Counted from the stretch's first letter, positions 45,174 to 54,340 are shown. The stretch is 64,000 nucleotides of DNA from Novosphingobium cyanobacteriorum (GCF_029436685.1 NZ_JAROCY010000004.1:158501-222500), one strand, 5' to 3'. Notes: generated by a model not told the origin, from the letters alone. Numbers and translations: made by a program.

Positions 45174-46919
45174 GTGACGATGTCGGACATGAGCAGCCAG
45201 GGCTTTGCGGGCCGTCATCCCGCTACGGCGGCCGATGTCGCGCCCGGGCACGTACCGCCGGTGGCCGAGCCGGCTGCTCCCCAAGCATCCCCAGTGCGCG
45301 AGGCATCTGCCAATGCGCGCCAGCCGCTGGGCGTGGTGATCGACGTGGCGGGATCGGGCAGCACCATCGCGCTGGACCTGAAGCGGCTGGAAGAATGCAT
45401 GGCCGATGCCGACCCGAGCATTTCGCTTTCGGGCCAGGTGGGCAGCCAGATCAAGATCCGCGTGGGCAATGCCTGGCTGCTGGCCAGCGTGCGCACGCAG
45501 CGCCAGGCCGCCAAGAGCGACGGCGCGGGCAGCATCATCGCGCAGGTGGACTTCCTGGGCGAAGGCGAGGAAGAGCGCCTGACTGGCAAGATCTATGGCT
45601 TCCGCCGCGGCGTGACGCGCTATCCGGTGCCGGGGTCATACATCTACCCGGCGACCAGCAGCGACCTTCGCCAGATCTATGCCAGCGACGGGCGCACCAA
45701 CATCACCGTGGGCACCGTGTTCCCCACGCGCGACATCCGCGCCGGGCTTTATGTCGACGCGCTGCTGGGCAAGCACTTTGCGCTGCTGGGATCGACCGGC
45801 ACCGGCAAATCGACCAGCGCGTCGCTGATCCTGCACCGCATCTGCGAGCTTTCCCCGGAAGGCCACATCGTGATGATCGACCCGCATGGCGAATACATGC
45901 AGGCCTTCAGCACCATCGGCCAGATACTCGACGTATCGAACCTGCAGATGCCATACTGGCTGATGAACTTCGAGGAGCACTGCGAGGTGTTCCTGACCAG
46001 CAGCGGGACCGACCGGCAGGTGGATGCCGACATCCTGGCCAAGTGCCTGCTTGCCGCGCGCCAGCGCAACCGGCTGGCCGAGGCGATCGGCAAGATCACC
46101 GTGGATTCGCCGATCCCCTATCTGCTGTCGGACCTGACCAACATCTTGCAGAACGAGATGGGCAAGCTGGAGAAGGGCACCAATTCCGTGCCCTATATGC
46201 GGATCAAGACCAAGATCGAGGAGATCAAAGGAGATCCGCGATACCAGTTCATGTTCAGCGGCATGCTGGTGGGCGATACGATGAGCGAGTTCCTGGCCAA
46301 GGTGTTCCGCCTGCCCGCCAACGGGAAGCCGATCAGCATCATCGACGTGTCCGGCGTGCCGAGCGAGATCACCAGCACCGTTGTCGCCGTGCTTAGCCGC
46401 CTGGTCTTTGACCACGCGATCTGGGCGCGCGACGAGGAAACCCGCCCCGTGCTGCTGGTATGCGAGGAAGCGCACCGGTATGTGCCCAACGAGAAGAACT
46501 CCGACGGCAGCTCGGTCGGCCGCATCCTTTCGCGCATCGCCAAGGAAGGGCGCAAGTACGGCGTGAGCCTGGGCCTGATCACGCAGCGCCCGTCAGACCT
46601 GGCCGAAGGCGTGCTGAGCCAGTGCGGCACGATCATCGCCATGCGCCTGAACAACGAACGCGACCAGAGCTTCGTGAAGGCGGCGATGCCCGAGGGCGCG
46701 CGCGGGTTCCTCGACTCCATCCCGGCGCTGCGCAACCGCGAATGCATCATCTGCGGCGAAGGCGTGTCCATCCCCATCCGCGTTTCGTTCGACGAACTGG
46801 AAAAGCCCCTGCGCCCCGCCAGCGCCGACCCCAGTTTCAGCCAGCTTTGGAGCAAGGCCGGCGGCGAGGAACTGGCCGTGGAACGCACCGTGCAGAGGTG
46901 GCGCGCGCAAAGCCGGTGA
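45174..46919 (+). CDS. HerA-like ATP-binding protein (DUF87)
   Basis: A 581-aa protein of the HerA/FtsK-like ATPase class. Residues about 45-190 form a beta-barrel HAS-type domain (GVVIDVAGSGSTIALDLKRLEE, VDFLGEGEEERLTGKIYGFRRGVTRYPVPG); Walker A is LLGSTGTGKSTSASLI near 200, Walker B VLLVCEEAHRYVPNEK, and the arginine-finger region LGLITQRPSDLAEGVLSQCGTIIAMRL. HerA pairs with the nuclease NurA in archaea; solitary bacterial versions are implicated in DNA handling or defence. No nuclease is adjacent. GTG at 45174 has GAGGGG just upstream; ATG 45180 is an alternative. Confidence 0.88.
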   Translation: MTMSDMSSQGFAGRHPATAADVAPGHVPPVAEPAAPQASPVREASANARQPLGVVIDVAGSGSTIALDLKRLEECMADADPSISLSGQVGSQIKIRVGNAWLLASVRTQRQAAKSDGAGSIIAQVDFLGEGEEERLTGKIYGFRRGVTRYPVPGSYIYPATSSDLRQIYASDGRTNITVGTVFPTRDIRAGLYVDALLGKHFALLGSTGTGKSTSASLILHRICELSPEGHIVMIDPHGEYMQAFSTIGQILDVSNLQMPYWLMNFEEHCEVFLTSSGTDRQVDADILAKCLLAARQRNRLAEAIGKITVDSPIPYLLSDLTNILQNEMGKLEKGTNSVPYMRIKTKIEEIKGDPRYQFMFSGMLVGDTMSEFLAKVFRLPANGKPISIIDVSGVPSEITSTVVAVLSRLVFDHAIWARDEETRPVLLVCEEAHRYVPNEKNSDGSSVGRILSRIAKEGRKYGVSLGLITQRPSDLAEGVLSQCGTIIAMRLNNERDQSFVKAAMPEGARGFLDSIPALRNRECIICGEGVSIPIRVSFDELEKPLRPASADPSFSQLWSKAGGEELAVERTVQRWRAQSR

Positions 46920-47104
46920 GGCGGGCCTAGTTTGGGCTATTGCGGCCGTTAGCAAGCGGCTCCTTGACGTTCAGTCCCCGGCAGAAGCGGACTTTCGACC
47001 AATCGCCGGGAGCGGACTGCTGACTCCGACGCGCCTGATTCTGCTTAAGCATTAGCCAAGACCCGGCGTGATCGAGGCATGCCTATGGAGCGATTGCGAA
47101 AAGT
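46920..47104. other. Non-coding junction before the iron-uptake block
   Basis: About 185 bases between the HerA-like gene and the PepSY gene, whose 3' ends face each other. No ORF or terminator is convincing. It holds strings such as GAAGCGGACTTTCGACCAAT and GAGCGGACTG that resemble decayed pieces of a repeat common in sphingomonads; that match is from memory only. It marks the left border of the lower-GC block. Confidence 0.35.
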
Positions 47105-48556
47105 CTAGCGATTCAAGCGCCGCCAGCCGATCACGACGCCACTCAATGCGATGACGAGGCCTGCCAGCGACATCAGCCACAGAACAAGATCCCAGGCTGG
47201 TCGTGCCTGGGTCAGGCCATTCATATCCCATTTGTGAAGCAGGTCGAACGCCCAACGATAGACACGGCGCCGGCTGTCAGTCTCGCCAACGATCGCACCA
47301 CTCGCCGGGTCGATATAGACCCAGCTTCGCGCCGAATCATCATAGCGTACGCGCATGACGGGGAGCAGGGGTTGGCCATCCGTTTCGTACCAATAGGCGT
47401 CCGGTGCGTCCAGGCGATCGACTGCGACGATCTGCCCCTCGGGCACAAGCTGCCCAGCGCGCTGCAAGACGGCTGCGCGATCTGTCTGCCACTGTGTGAG
47501 TGTGTTGCCATTCAAGACGATGGCCTGCTTCGCACCATGTTCAATCACTACCTGTGGTGCACCAAGGCTCCAGCGGATGCGGACCTGCTTAGCCCCCGCG
47601 GAAGTCCGTTCCAGCGCACTCAGTGCGAGTGTCAGTGGCTTGTCGACTCCCGCATAGCTGATCTGGGAAGTGCGACTGAGCCCCGGGCTGGCGAAAAGCC
47701 GTCCGGGGTCGACCGACAGCCAGCCACTGAAAATCCACGTTGTAAGGAAGGTACCACCAGCAAGTCCTGCGATGTGATGCCATTTCATCCAGCCGCGATA
47801 AGGTGTGATCCGTCTGGCGCTGTAGCGGCGGCGTCCCGCGCGCAGCCTTAGCAAGCCGATCCACAAGCCGGTTATCGCGCCGATAATGCAGGGGCCAGAC
47901 ACCCACATCACCACTTGCCGCCAGAGCAGATTGTTCTGCCGCAGCACCGTGGGGTAGATCCAGTGCGGTACCGATCCCAACCAGTTCCAGAACCGTTCGT
48001 TCGCATTGGTATCGAGCACCACTTCGCCGGTCTGCGACGAGACATACAGTACCCGACCACCATCGCCGGCCAGTGCGGCCTTCCACAGTGGCCGGTGGCG
48101 ATCGAAGTTGCCGGCGACGGTCCATTGATCGCGATCGACCGCGATGATCGCGCGAACGGCTCTATGGCCGAAATCGCCGGCAATCCTGCGCGCCGAAGAA
48201 ACATTGGTTTCAGCCAGACCTTGGCCCGACACGGCGGAAATTGACAGCAGGCGAGCGTTCCAGGTTTCGATCTGCCAGACCGGCGCGCGATCGCGCATTT
48301 CCAAAGTCAGGCTGCGCACGGGTTCGCCACCTGCACCTCGACGCGCTGCCTCCGCCGACACCCGCACGGCAGACCAGTTGATCGGTGTTTGCCCCGCAAG
48401 CCGTTCTGCCTTGCTGAGCGACGGGAAGGGAACATAGATCATGACCAGGCCAGAAAGGAGCCAGATCGTGAAGAGCAGGCAGGTGACGATGCCGATCCAG
48501 CGGTGAACCAGAAAGAGCCAGCGCCTGAGATGATGGGCAAGTGCGCCGCCAAGCAT
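47105..48556 (-). CDS. PepSY-associated membrane protein, iron-uptake linked
   Basis: A 483-aa protein with an N-terminal helix pair (LVHRWIGIVTCLLFTIWLLSGLVMIYV), a periplasmic domain with PepSY-like units (RVLYVSSQTGEVVLDTNANERFWNWLGSVPHWIYP), further helices and a C-terminal helix (LVLWLMSLAGLVIALSGVVIGWRRL). This is the PepSY_TM family, often next to siderophore receptors and thought to act in ferric-siderophore reduction. The ATG at 48556 is one base from the stop of the TonB-dependent receptor gene. No gene of its own for a reductase is near. Confidence 0.85.
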   Translation of the reverse strand: MLGGALAHHLRRWLFLVHRWIGIVTCLLFTIWLLSGLVMIYVPFPSLSKAERLAGQTPINWSAVRVSAEAARRGAGGEPVRSLTLEMRDRAPVWQIETWNARLLSISAVSGQGLAETNVSSARRIAGDFGHRAVRAIIAVDRDQWTVAGNFDRHRPLWKAALAGDGGRVLYVSSQTGEVVLDTNANERFWNWLGSVPHWIYPTVLRQNNLLWRQVVMWVSGPCIIGAITGLWIGLLRLRAGRRRYSARRITPYRGWMKWHHIAGLAGGTFLTTWIFSGWLSVDPGRLFASPGLSRTSQISYAGVDKPLTLALSALERTSAGAKQVRIRWSLGAPQVVIEHGAKQAIVLNGNTLTQWQTDRAAVLQRAGQLVPEGQIVAVDRLDAPDAYWYETDGQPLLPVMRVRYDDSARSWVYIDPASGAIVGETDSRRRVYRWAFDLLHKWDMNGLTQARPAWDLVLWLMSLAGLVIALSGVVIGWRRLNR

Positions 48557-48557
48557 G

Positions 48558-50723
48558 TCAGAGGTGGACACGAACCGTAAGAACAAGCGAGCGCGGACGG
48601 CCGAGGATCCATTGTTCGTCATTGTAGGTGGTGGTGGCATAATCCTTGTCGAAAAGGTTGTACACCCGAAGGTCCATCGCGACATTGTTGGTCACGGCAT
48701 GGCTCAGTCCCGCATCGATGACGGCATATGCGGGTACGCGGAAGGCATTGGCATTGTCGGAATAGGTGCGGCCAACATAGCGAAGTCCGGCCCGCACTTG
48801 GACGTGTTTCGCCGCATCCCAGCGCAGCCAAACATTGGCTGACTCCTCTGGAACGCCCGGTGGCGTCTTTCCGGTGTAGATGTTGGTGCCGCTGACGAAG
48901 TCGTCAAAACGCGCATCGAGAAGGGCGCCATTCGCATCGATGCCGATGCCCAGCGGCAGATCAAGCGTGATCGAAGCCTCGAGACCTTTTGACGAGCGCT
49001 GGCCGACCTGCTCGATCGGGCTGGTCGCGGTCCGCTGTGACAGCAAGCCCTGCTTGACGATGCGATAGGCCGCGATCGAGGCCGTTCCCCGGCCGCCAAG
49101 GAAGCTGGCCTTGGCCCCGATTTCAACCTGATTGCCGGTGGCATTGCTGAACTGGGTCTGTGAACCGGAGTAGGTGGTCAGCGTGCCGAGCGGATCGGTG
49201 CCCGTTGAATACTGTCCATAGAGAGACACGGTCGCGGTCGGCTGGTAAACTGTGCCAATCCGCCAGGTCGTATTGTGTAGCGTTTTGGTGAAGAGTCGCG
49301 GACCGATAACGCCCGCGGAGTCGATGTTCTGGCGATAGACCCGGTCGTGCTCGTCACGGAGGCCGACGACGATCGAAAGCTGGTCGCTGAAGCGCAACCG
49401 GTCTTCGATAAAGAGGCTGTATTCGGTGGTGCGCGTTCGGAATCGCGGCCCAATACCCTGAGTATCCAAGAACTGCCCTGGATTGAACGTCTGCGGATTA
49501 ACGAAATCCTCTTGCAGATCCGAGCTGAAGTTGTTCGAGTAGGTCAGATTGACCCTGTTGACATCGAACCCGATGACCATGTCATTGCGGATGCCGCCCA
49601 AGGAACTGCCCCACTTGATGCTGCCTTGGTCACCAATCTGTGCCTGATCGTGAAAGATGACCAGATTGTCGGTGCGGTAGATCGTTCCGGGGGTGCCAGA
49701 CGTGCCATTGTAGCCATTGGGACAGTCGCCGTTGGCACCGATCCAGCAATAGCTTTCAAGATTCTTGAACAGGCGCTTACTGGTGAGCCAGTAAGCGATG
49801 TTGGACAGGCTGATGTCCGCCGACGGAGACCATTCCGCAGTCAGGATTAAGCGATTGTCGCGATAATGCAGGTTCGAGTCAGCGACATTGTAGTTGCGGC
49901 GCCGGATGGTCGTGTCGAGCTTGCCGTTGATTAGCGGCGTGCCGAAATACCCGATCGGCCGCTGGTTTGCATAATCGTCGCGCAGCGTGAGCGAGAACGT
50001 TTCCGAGGGAGCAAAACGCAAGGCTGCCGACAGGGCATAGCTGCTGGACTCTCCCCGATCGACATAGCCGTCGGATCGACGGTAACTGCCATCGGCTCGG
50101 TAAGAAAGCGTGTTGCCTAGTGGCCCACCCGCACCCGCCGCAACATGCCAGCTGTTCTGCGCACCATAGCTGGCTTCACCGTCAACCTCGGTTCTCGTGG
50201 TGTTCGGTCTCTTGGTGATCACATTGACTGCGCCGCCAAGTGCACCTTGCCCGTAGAGCACAGACGACGGACCGTTCAGCACCTCGACCCGGCCCACGTT
50301 GAACGGATCTGCCGGAAAGGTGATCGTACCTGCAACCGGAAAGAGACGAATGCCGTCATAGAGCTGTAGGACTGAACCTTGTCCGCTGAAGCCGCGCACG
50401 ACAAGCGCGGTTCCGCCATTGCCGGGGTTTGCAGAACTGCTGATACCTGGCGCGCGGGTGACCGCATCTACGATAGTCAGATCCCCTCGTGCGCGCAGTT
50501 CGTCGCCATCGACGATCGAGACGGTGGCGGGGGTTTCCAGCGGTGTCAGACCAAGGCGGCTTCCGGTCGACGCCGGCTCCATCAGTGCGGCCTGCGGCCT
50601 GCCCACCACAAGTATGTCGTTGTTCTGAGGATCGTCCGCTTCGACCGCGCGCGCGTCTGTTTCAGCCCACATTGCCGTGATTGTCCACCCGACCAGTGCA
50701 AGCGTCCGCACAGTGAATTTCAT
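48558..50723 (-). CDS. TonB-dependent siderophore-type receptor
   Basis: A 721-aa outer-membrane receptor. Signal peptide (MKFTVRTLALVGWTITAMWA), TonB box-like DILVVG near residue 36, plug domain (LTPLETPATVSIVDGDELRARG, GISSSANPGNGGTALVVRGFSGQGS, VEVLNGPSSVLYGQGALGGAVNVITKRP), then the beta barrel with an NLFDKDYATTTYN segment near the end. The terminal residue is Leu and not the common aromatic. The ligand is probably a ferric siderophore, inferred from the plug sequence and the PepSY partner. Codon use is less GC-rich than in neighbours, suggesting transfer. Confidence 0.93.
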   Translation of the reverse strand: MKFTVRTLALVGWTITAMWAETDARAVEADDPQNNDILVVGRPQAALMEPASTGSRLGLTPLETPATVSIVDGDELRARGDLTIVDAVTRAPGISSSANPGNGGTALVVRGFSGQGSVLQLYDGIRLFPVAGTITFPADPFNVGRVEVLNGPSSVLYGQGALGGAVNVITKRPNTTRTEVDGEASYGAQNSWHVAAGAGGPLGNTLSYRADGSYRRSDGYVDRGESSSYALSAALRFAPSETFSLTLRDDYANQRPIGYFGTPLINGKLDTTIRRRNYNVADSNLHYRDNRLILTAEWSPSADISLSNIAYWLTSKRLFKNLESYCWIGANGDCPNGYNGTSGTPGTIYRTDNLVIFHDQAQIGDQGSIKWGSSLGGIRNDMVIGFDVNRVNLTYSNNFSSDLQEDFVNPQTFNPGQFLDTQGIGPRFRTRTTEYSLFIEDRLRFSDQLSIVVGLRDEHDRVYRQNIDSAGVIGPRLFTKTLHNTTWRIGTVYQPTATVSLYGQYSTGTDPLGTLTTYSGSQTQFSNATGNQVEIGAKASFLGGRGTASIAAYRIVKQGLLSQRTATSPIEQVGQRSSKGLEASITLDLPLGIGIDANGALLDARFDDFVSGTNIYTGKTPPGVPEESANVWLRWDAAKHVQVRAGLRYVGRTYSDNANAFRVPAYAVIDAGLSHAVTNNVAMDLRVYNLFDKDYATTTYNDEQWILGRPRSLVLTVRVHL

Positions 50724-50811
50724 ACTAACCCCCAAAGATCTGGATCAAACGGTGGTTAGGGCGCCTCAGTGCCAGTGCCAGTTTTATACCGTAACCGGCG
50801 AATAAGTCGCA

Positions 50812-50828
50812 GGTTACATCGGCGTTAC
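50812..50828. promoter_or_regulatory. Direct repeats in 11-bp phase upstream of the receptor gene
   Basis: GGTTACATCGGCGTTAC contains GTTAC twice, one DNA turn apart, about 90-105 bases upstream of the receptor ATG. Direct repeats in this phase are typical of OmpR/PhoB-type response regulator sites. A GTAACC copy in inverted orientation lies 16 bases to the left. Confidence 0.3.
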
Positions 50829-50875
50829 AACAGCTTGCAGTTCCGCAACCACAGGCGATTTAGCATTTCAGCCAG

Positions 50876-50904
50876 GCACTGGCTCACCACCGGACGGCCA
50901 GTGC
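50876..50904. repeat. 8-bp inverted repeat upstream of the receptor gene
   Basis: Arms GCACTGGC and GCCAGTGC are perfect, with 13 bases between. Two further GTGCCA copies lie near 50769-50780. It could be an operator or a hairpin. Confidence 0.35.
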
Positions 50905-51102
50905 GGTGGCCATATTTCAAGCGGTAACACGCGAACAAACGATAAATCGTCAGATCAAAAGTCCATAGGCATATCTGAGATCAGGAAACGAGGGCCTGGA
51001 TCGGGCTGGACGCGAAGCGCCGGTGAGCAGTTTTTTGGTAACAGCGCGGGAGTGCGCGGAGCGGCGCTATCCTGACGAAGGCGGGTGGGGGGCGAGGAGG
51101 GG

Positions 51103-52191
51103 TCAGGCGAGGGGTGGGACGGTGCCGGGGGGCAGTTCTGTGAACGTGCCTTTGCGCGGGCGGTTGTGGCGGAGCCAGCGGAAGAGGCGGGGGATGGCGA
51201 CGACGATGAGGGCGAGCTTGACCAACACGATCAGCGGGCCGCCGACGAAAAGGGTGAGCAGGACCACGAGCGCGACAAAGCCGCCGATCAGGACCGACGC
51301 GGCATAGCGCAGCGGGGAGACGCCGCCGACGATTTCGGCCGCCTGTGCGGGGGTGGCCGTGGCAGCATCACGCAGGCGCAGGGCGAGGCCACGGACCAGC
51401 AGGGCATAGTTGAAGCTGCGGTCTTCGAACTGGCCGACGCCCTGAAAGCTGCAGCTGTCGATGCCGAAGGTGGCGCCGCTGCGGGTGCGGACTTCGGCGG
51501 TATAGCGCCGGGGCTTCTGCCAGGATGGGGCGAAGCGCAGCGTGAGGCGGGCGATTTCGCCATAGGGCAGGCTGTGCTGCGTGGCGCCACGGGTGATGAA
51601 CAGCGAGAAATCGCCCAGTTCCCAGCTGTGCGGCCTGGGTTCTACCAGGCTTTCGACCTTTTCATACTTGAAAGGGGGGGCATCAGGCTCGGGCCCGGTT
51701 TCGGCTGGGGCGGCGGGCGTGGTTTCGGGCAGATCGTGCGTGCGTTCGATGGCGCGCATCTGGGCCATGCCTTCATCGAACAGGGCGCGGATGGAGGGGG
51801 AATCCTCCATCATGGTGCGCATGGTCATGCCATCGAGCAGGGCATGCGTGCTTTGCGGATCGCCCTGTTCATAGGTGAGCCGGGCCGCCAGCAGATCAGC
51901 CAGAGCGGCAAGGCGGCGGGCATCGGGATCGGCATCGTGGGCAAAAAGCGCGGGAACCTGCGCGAACGTTTCCAGCGCGTCGCCCGTATCGCCGCTCTCG
52001 CGCTGGCTGACGGCGAGGGTGGTGAGGATATCGGCGGCGAGCGCGGAAGGCATTGCGACGGGATCGGCCTGCCAATCGCGGAACAGATCACGCAGGATAG
52101 CCTGCGCTGCGCCGTGATCGCCATCGTGCATGGCGCTGACGGCGGCGTCATAGAGCTTGCGCGGCATGGCGCCGCCGGTGCTGTCGGTCAT
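51103..52191 (-). CDS. Membrane protein of unknown function
   Basis: A 362-aa protein. The N-terminal half is helical and TPR-like in pattern (MPRKLYDAAVSAMHDGDHGAAQAILRDLF, ALAADILTTLAVSQRESGDTGDALETFAQV), followed by a central part with SWELGDFSLFITRGATQHSLPYGEIARLTLRF and TRSGATFGIDSCSFQGVGQFEDRSFNYALL, and two C-terminal hydrophobic helices. I do not recognise a family. The ATG at 52191 is preceded by AGGGGGA in a short GTCCCC/GGGGAC palindrome (52199-52212) that could mask the ribosome site. It lies downstream of the MATE gene on the same strand. Confidence 0.75.
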   Translation of the reverse strand: MTDSTGGAMPRKLYDAAVSAMHDGDHGAAQAILRDLFRDWQADPVAMPSALAADILTTLAVSQRESGDTGDALETFAQVPALFAHDADPDARRLAALADLLAARLTYEQGDPQSTHALLDGMTMRTMMEDSPSIRALFDEGMAQMRAIERTHDLPETTPAAPAETGPEPDAPPFKYEKVESLVEPRPHSWELGDFSLFITRGATQHSLPYGEIARLTLRFAPSWQKPRRYTAEVRTRSGATFGIDSCSFQGVGQFEDRSFNYALLVRGLALRLRDAATATPAQAAEIVGGVSPLRYAASVLIGGFVALVVLLTLFVGGPLIVLVKLALIVVAIPRLFRWLRHNRPRKGTFTELPPGTVPPLA

Positions 52192-52278
52192 ATGTGCAGT
52201 CCCCCTGGGGACATGGAGCGCAGGGGGCGGGGGAGAGTCAAGTTTGTTGGATGCGCGAGAGAGGCGTCCTCCCCAGGC

Positions 52279-52366
52279 TTGCGGCACCGGCCCGCTCCCC
52301 CGCCCGGCCACCCAACGGAATTGTACGATGTGGGTGGCCGGGCGGGGGAGCGGGCCGGTGCCGCAA
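52279..52366. repeat. 36-bp perfect inverted repeat (large hairpin)
   Basis: The left arm 52279-52314 begins TTGCGGCACCGGCCCGC and the right arm 52331-52366 is its exact reverse complement over all 36 bases, with a 16-base centre. It begins immediately next to the MATE stop codon. RNA from it would fold into a very stable stem. There is no T-run on either side, so it may act as an mRNA 3'-end structure or be a mobile palindromic element. Confidence 0.9.
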
Positions 52367-53827
52367 CTACAGACTGGGACTCATCCTTCCGGCGCAGTCG
52401 CCGTCGGCGCGGGTTTCCTCGGCGCATTCGTCCTCGTCGACCGCGCGGGCCTTTTCGCGCCAGCCGGGGCGGCGGTAGGCGACGGTGGCGAGAGTGGCGG
52501 CGATGAGCGAGCCGATGGGGAAGGCCAGCCAGATCGCGTCAGCCCCCAAGGTGGGGTGGGCGAGCCAGTAAAAACCGATGCGGCCCGGGTACATCGCGAT
52601 GGCCAGCACCACCAGCGGCGCAATCACCACGCCACCCGCGCGCATCGTGCCGAACAGGACGATGGTGACGCCGAAGAGCACGAAGCTCCAACTGGCGATG
52701 AACTGGATGTGGCGGGCGAGATCGACCGAGGGGCTGCCCTGGCCGAGGAAGAGTTCGAGCACCGGGCGATCGAAGGCGAGCAGCAGCAGGGTCATCGCGC
52801 CGGTGATCGCGGTGTTGAGGATCAGGCCGGCGCGGGTGATCTGGCCCAGCCGGCCAGACAGCCCGGCGCCGATCGCCTGCGCGGCCATGGCGCTGAGCGC
52901 GGCGGAAATGGCCATGGCGGGCATCTGCAGGTAGGTCCATACCTGAAGGCTGGCGCCATAGGCGGCGCTGACCAGCGCGCCTTCGCGGTTGACCAGGCCG
53001 ATCATGATGATCCCCGCCATCGAGATCAGCAGCATCTGCGCGCCCATCGGCAGGCCCTTGGTGACGATGTAGCGCAGCTCGGCCCGCGCGGGGATCAGGT
53101 AGTGCAGCTCTGCCCCGCGCAACCGCAGCGGCAGGTTGCGGGCATAGACATAGAGCACCAGCGCGATCATCGAGACATAGCTGGCAAGCGCAGTGGCGAG
53201 CGCGGCCCCGGCGATGCCGAGGCGCGGGAAGGGGCCGATGCCGGCGATGAGCAGCGGGTTGAGCGCGACATCGAGCACGACCGAGAGGATCATGAAACGC
53301 AAGCTCGTCTGCGCATCGCCCGCGCCACGCAGGCCCATGCCGAGCATGACCGTGATCATCGAGGCAGGCATGGCGACGAAGATCACCCGCAGGTAGGCGA
53401 GCGCGAATCCGAACACGTCGCCCGGCGTGGACATCGCCCGCAGCAGCGCCGGGGCCCCCAGCCAACCGGCGGCGGCCACCACCATCGACAGGCCGACGCA
53501 GAAGCCGATGGCCGAGCCGAAGGTGCGCCGTGCGGCATCGACATTGCCCGCGCCGAAGGCCTGCCCGACCTTGACCGTGGCGGCCATGCCGAAGCCGAAT
53601 ACCGCAGCGAAGACCAGGAACATCACCACATTGGCATTGGCCGTGGCGGCGAGCGCGCTTTCCCCCAGCAGCTGGCCCACCCACACGGAATTGACCGAGC
53701 CGTTGAGCGACTGGAGGATGTTGGACGCAAGCGTGGGTGCGGAAAAGACCAGCAGCGTGCGCAGGATCGGACCCTTGGTGAGATCGCGATGGTGCGACCG
53801 AGGTGCGGCTGAAGCCGGTGCGTCCAC
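52367..53827 (-). CDS. MATE-family efflux transporter
   Basis: A 486-aa protein with twelve hydrophobic helices, of the NorM/DinF-like MATE class. The start is typical (LTKGPILRTLLVFSAPTLASNILQSLNGSVNSVWVGQLLG), and the second half repeats it (TKGLPMGAQMLLISMAGIIMIGLVNREGALVSAAYG). It exports cationic compounds using ion gradients; substrate unknown. The GTG start lies seven bases after the stop of the YceD-like gene, suggesting co-transcription. The C-terminal tail is acidic. Confidence 0.92.
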   Translation of the reverse strand: MDAPASAAPRSHHRDLTKGPILRTLLVFSAPTLASNILQSLNGSVNSVWVGQLLGESALAATANANVVMFLVFAAVFGFGMAATVKVGQAFGAGNVDAARRTFGSAIGFCVGLSMVVAAAGWLGAPALLRAMSTPGDVFGFALAYLRVIFVAMPASMITVMLGMGLRGAGDAQTSLRFMILSVVLDVALNPLLIAGIGPFPRLGIAGAALATALASYVSMIALVLYVYARNLPLRLRGAELHYLIPARAELRYIVTKGLPMGAQMLLISMAGIIMIGLVNREGALVSAAYGASLQVWTYLQMPAMAISAALSAMAAQAIGAGLSGRLGQITRAGLILNTAITGAMTLLLLAFDRPVLELFLGQGSPSVDLARHIQFIASWSFVLFGVTIVLFGTMRAGGVVIAPLVVLAIAMYPGRIGFYWLAHPTLGADAIWLAFPIGSLIAATLATVAYRRPGWREKARAVDEDECAEETRADGDCAGRMSPSL

Positions 53828-53833
53828 CCCCGG

Positions 53834-54340
53834 TCAGCCCTGTTTCTTCAGTGCGGCGAGCGCGGCGAAGGGGCCGGACGAGGGATCGCCCGCAAGGTTG
53901 TGCTCTGCCCGCGCGCGGTCCGCCTCGGGCCCTTCGGCAAAGGGATCGATGGCAAGCGCGAGGGTCTGGGCGATCGCCTCGCCCAGATCGAGGGTGACGC
54001 CTTCGTATTCGATCTCGTCGCAATCTTCGGCGGTGATTTCCAGCTCCTCGTCCACATGGGCGGCGGCGGGGTGGACGAAGCGCAGGTTCACCGGCTCGTC
54101 GATCTTCACCGGGAAGTCCTCGCCCGAAATGGCGCAGGGCTGGACAATGGCGGCGGTGAGCCGGCCGGTGGCGGTGACCGCATCGCCTTCCCGCACAAGG
54201 CGTACTTCGGCGCGCATTTCGTCAATCGCGGAAATGCCGAAGCGGCCGGCCAGGCGGCGGCACTCGGCCTCGTCAGGCACGAGCACCACGGGATCGGCCA
54301 CGATGTGGCGCACGTCGACGATGCGGGAGAACTCGCTCAC
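53834..54340 (-). CDS. DUF177 (YceD-like) protein
   Basis: A 168-aa protein matching the YceD/DUF177 family: FSRIVDVRHIVADPVVLVPDEAECRRLAGRFG at the N-terminus, TGRLTAAIVQPCAISGEDFPVKIDEPVNLRF, and EYEGVTLDLGEAIAQTLALAIDPF near the C-terminus. YceD proteins are linked to 23S rRNA accumulation in some bacteria and usually sit beside rpmF, which is not here. GTG start overlaps the previous gene by four bases. Confidence 0.9.
   Translation of the reverse strand: MSEFSRIVDVRHIVADPVVLVPDEAECRRLAGRFGISAIDEMRAEVRLVREGDAVTATGRLTAAIVQPCAISGEDFPVKIDEPVNLRFVHPAAAHVDEELEITAEDCDEIEYEGVTLDLGEAIAQTLALAIDPFAEGPEADRARAEHNLAGDPSSGPFAALAALKKQG

Larger units (their letters stand above)
50724..51102. other. Regulatory/non-coding region upstream of the TonB-dependent receptor
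   Basis: 379 bases without a gene, with the receptor start on one side and a minus-strand stop on the other. It contains two direct GTTAC copies spaced 11 bases apart (50813 and 50824), an inverted GTAACC/GGTTAC pair (50791-50817), and an 8-bp perfect inverted repeat at 50876-50904. The receptor promoter must lie here. No clear Fur box is seen. Confidence 0.45.
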
